DNA of 15,286 nucleotides from WACF01 sp040880205 (GTDB lineage Bacteria > Pseudomonadota > Gammaproteobacteria > Pseudomonadales > Cellvibrionaceae). How positions within the stretch are numbered: position 1 is the first letter of the stretch; the number at the start of each line of letters is the position of its first letter. The notes beneath the pieces are model-generated. The model made no database searches. It was not told where the DNA came from and was given only the letters and a program-made list of their open reading frames with translations. Position numbers and translations under genes: made by a program. Below, in pieces: positions 13,587 through 15,286 of this stretch. The stretch lies in assembly GCA_040880205.1 (NCBI GenBank), contig JBBDIU010000122.1, positions 1 to 15,286 on the forward strand, written 5' to 3'.

Positions 13587-14087
13587 TCAACTCGCATCGC
13601 CCAAGGAAATTTCGGGAAACAGTTCAACCTCGACCACACTGGCGGCAAGGACTGTGCGGTAGGACTTCACCACATCCATGGTGGAGACCAGACTTTGGTA
13701 GTCCAACTGCCGGTCGGCCAGTAACAGAATATCCCGCCGTTCGGACATTTGTGACTTAATGTCTTGCAACACGGCGCTCAAGCCCTGGAAGTCGTAGGCC
13801 GTGCCGGACTCCGTCTCAAGCAATGGTAACTCGCTGACCAGCGAGCGACGGTCGGGATAATAAACGCTGAATCCCTCGCTATTCACCACCACTTCCAGTT
13901 GCGCCTGGGATTTTTCACTGACAGCAGCGCCGCCGGTCAAATCCGGAAGATTGATTTCGTGAATGGAAATCTGGGTAAAGGTAATACTCAGCAAGAGCAC
14001 CGGCACCAGCACGATCATCAGGTTCATAAACGACGTGATGTCGAGCTCGGCGTCGTCGGTCGGTTTGTACTTGTATCGAAATGCCAT
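13587..14087 (-). CDS. ExbD/TolR-type subunit A with Asn in place of the membrane Asp
   Basis: The protein has 166 residues. The N-terminus MAFRYKYKPTDDAELDITSF aligns with the ExbD start, and one membrane helix follows (about 19-40). In ExbD the motif is PFIDVMLVL with the proton-carrying Asp; here the same place reads SFMNLMIVL, with Asn22 (codon AAC at 14022-14024 on the complement). INLPDL at about 50-55 matches the conserved segment after the helix. The periplasmic domain (about 60-155) includes EVVVNSEGFSVYY and RRDILLLADRQLDYQSLVS. AGGGAAGG precedes the ATG. It lies 54 bases after exbB. Without the Asp it is probably a structural partner of subunit B in a mixed ExbD dimer (inference). 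Confidence 0.85.
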   Translation of the reverse strand: MAFRYKYKPTDDAELDITSFMNLMIVLVPVLLLSITFTQISIHEINLPDLTGGAAVSEKSQAQLEVVVNSEGFSVYYPDRRSLVSELPLLETESGTAYDFQGLSAVLQDIKSQMSERRDILLLADRQLDYQSLVSTMDVVKSYRTVLAASVVEVELFPEISLGDAS

Positions 14088-14121
14088 GGCCTTCCCTCAA
14101 CTCGTCCGCATTGCTTAATTC

Positions 14122-14140
14122 GCATTTCCCGCGGGAATGC
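14122..14140 (-). other. near-palindrome between exbB and exbD-type gene A
   Basis: GCATTTCCCGCGGGAATGC is palindromic except for one central-flank mismatch. It starts directly after the exbB stop codon (14142-14144 on the complement). In RNA it would form a stem of about 7 pairs with one bulge. It may stabilise or adjust expression between the two genes, and has no T-run for termination. Confidence 0.4.
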
Positions 14141-14141
14141 A

Positions 14142-14873
14142 TCAGGCAGGTGCCGCCGCCGGCGCGGCTCCAGGTATCTCGGGACCCGCGGGTGCCGTAG
14201 CCGGTTGTTCGGCTGGCCGGGCAATGCTGGCCTCTATAAAGCGGTGCATGGTCATGATATTGAGAAATTTAACCGCGGCCATTTCAATGCTGTTAATAAT
14301 CGACGCCGTTTTGTTTTGCAACAAAGCGTGTAGGATCAGCAAGGGAATGGCCGACATCAAACCGAAGGCCGTGGTATTCATGGCCACGGAAATTGATTCC
14401 GACAATAAGGTTGATTTTTGCGCCGGATCCGCCAGGGCTACGGCGGTAAAGGCGCTTATCAAACCGATGATGGTCCCCAACAGACCGAGTAGGGTGGCGA
14501 CATTGGCCAACACCGCAAGGTAGCCGGTACGCCGCTCCAGGCGCGGCATGGTTTCCAACATGCCCTCGCTCATGGAGTTTTCAATGTCACCGCGTTGCCT
14601 GCTGACTTTCATCATATCCAACCCGCAACCGATGATGCGCGTAATCGGTGTTTGCACCTCGCGCGAGTACATCTGCATTTTTTCGATATCCGTGGTGCGC
14701 AACAGGGGCAAGAAATCATTGAAGGCCTTTTTGTTGCGCGCCTTTTCGCGGGTCAGAAATATCCAGCGCTCGATGCTAATGGCAATCCCGACGGCAAGCA
14801 CAAAGGCAATGGGGTAAAGAAATATGCCGCCATCCTGAAAAAAAGTGGTTATGTTGCTGTAAACATCAAGCAT
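14142..14873 (-). CDS. MotA/TolQ/ExbB proton-channel protein
   Basis: The protein has 243 residues with three membrane helices, at about 16-38, 118-145 and 160-185. The two conserved channel-lining motifs are clear: LLGLLGTIIGL with Thr134 in the second helix, and SVAMNTTAFGLMSAIPLL with Thr167/168 in the third. The cytoplasmic part between helices 1 and 2 holds the usual amphipathic helices (EGMLETMPRLERRTGYL). The C-terminus is an Ala/Pro-rich tail of about 25 residues. A perfect Shine-Dalgarno AGGAGG (complement 14879-14884) lies 5 bases before the start. In the family a pentamer surrounds an ExbD dimer and conducts protons; here two different ExbD genes follow. It is 82 bases downstream of the truncated secreted-protein gene and probably in the same transcript. 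Confidence 0.92.
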   Translation of the reverse strand: MLDVYSNITTFFQDGGIFLYPIAFVLAVGIAISIERWIFLTREKARNKKAFNDFLPLLRTTDIEKMQMYSREVQTPITRIIGCGLDMMKVSRQRGDIENSMSEGMLETMPRLERRTGYLAVLANVATLLGLLGTIIGLISAFTAVALADPAQKSTLLSESISVAMNTTAFGLMSAIPLLILHALLQNKTASIINSIEMAAVKFLNIMTMHRFIEASIARPAEQPATAPAGPEIPGAAPAAAPA

Positions 14874-14955
14874 ATCGTCCTCCTGACAAATGCAAGTTGA
14901 TAAACTACCCGTTCCCCGCTACCCGTTACTCGCATCGCGTAGGGGTCAACGCTAT

Positions 14956-15286
14956 TCAACGTGGTCGGTCCGTCTTTTCCAATTCCATGGCTCCGTACAG
15001 GTGGATGGAACGCAACAAGATTTCCCGGTCCACCGCACCCAATGCCTGATCGTGCTTTTCTTGCATATTCCAATGCAGATTGTCCGGTGCGCCGACACCT
15101 TGCCATGGAATAAAATAGCTGATAGCGGGCTGTTCCTTGTCGCCCACAAATATGGATTCCAGCATGATCGCCGCGTTGGGATTGTCTTGCGTTGATCTCA
15201 ATTGCTTTATCGGGTCGTTTGTCACTGGTTTGTCGACTGCTTCTTCTCCCTGGACCGGAGCTGTGAGCCCGATTGCCAAAGCTAAT
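14956..15286 (-). CDS. unrecognised secreted protein, 5' end beyond the window
   Basis: An open frame enters from the window edge and stops at 14956-14958 (TGA), leaving 109 residues. The first visible residues, LALAIGLTAPVQG then EEAVDKP, look like the end of a signal peptide. This suggests that only about 10-20 residues are missing and that the mature protein is a periplasmic protein of about 95 residues. The body is hydrophilic, with SIFVGDKEQPAISYFIPWQG and DREILLRSIHLYGAMELEKT; no Cys, and no motif I can name. A TTG at 15279 is an edge artefact, not the start. Its position as the gene before exbB suggests a component or accessory factor of the TonB-like machine. Confidence 0.65.
   Translation of the reverse strand, partial: LALAIGLTAPVQGEEAVDKPVTNDPIKQLRSTQDNPNAAIMLESIFVGDKEQPAISYFIPWQGVGAPDNLHWNMQEKHDQALGAVDREILLRSIHLYGAMELEKTDRPR

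Noticed and set aside
15250..15279. TTG at 15279 as a true start of the truncated secreted protein
   Set aside because: The frame stays open to the edge and the residues before it look like the middle of a signal peptide; the real start should lie outside the window.

Overview
The window looks like a chromosomal segment of a Gram-negative proteobacterium, most likely a free-living gammaproteobacterium. Evidence for this is an HflKC pair, an 8-stranded-type outer-membrane barrel with a C-terminal Phe, a DUF6152 protein, a lipobox-bearing lipoprotein and an ExbB/ExbD/TonB-type energy-transduction locus. Codon use is moderately GC-rich. No insertion sequence, phage gene, CRISPR array, rRNA or tRNA was recognised. 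The genus cannot be named from this evidence.

Left part (1-3899): the 5' portion of a minus-strand DUF6152 periplasmic protein reaches the window edge. About 640 gene-free bases follow, then a small plus-strand outer-membrane beta-barrel gene, then hflK-hflC with a 4-base stop/start overlap. Middle (3936-8171): a minus-strand response regulator with a degenerate GGDEF domain. A 477-base non-coding gap follows, with two clear inverted repeats, and then a small minus-strand DUF2795 gene. Divergent from it is a plus-strand secreted MuiA-like (DUF4140/DUF4139) protein with a good sigma-70-like promoter, followed by a small unrecognised gene.

Right part (8223-15286): six minus-strand genes in a row, read right to left. 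They are an unrecognised secreted protein (cut by the window edge), ExbB/TolQ-type channel protein, ExbD-type protein A, ExbD-type protein B, a TonB-like protein with an AgmX/PglI-type C-terminus, and a 1167-residue lipoprotein. The lipoprotein carries a PD40-like beta-propeller region, a (Asp-Pro-X) linker, PKD-like domains and a von Willebrand A domain. I read this as one operon encoding a proton-motive-force-driven envelope machine whose last gene is a large surface or periplasmic lipoprotein.

Three things stand out in this operon. One ExbD has Asn where the family has the essential membrane Asp, while its neighbour keeps the Asp. The VWA domain appears to be inserted inside a PKD domain. 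The exbD-tonB spacer holds a 158-base block bounded by perfect 11-base inverted repeats and packed with smaller hairpins. The nearby MuiA-like protein carries a sequence resembling the start of TonB-dependent receptors, which may or may not connect it with the TonB-like locus.
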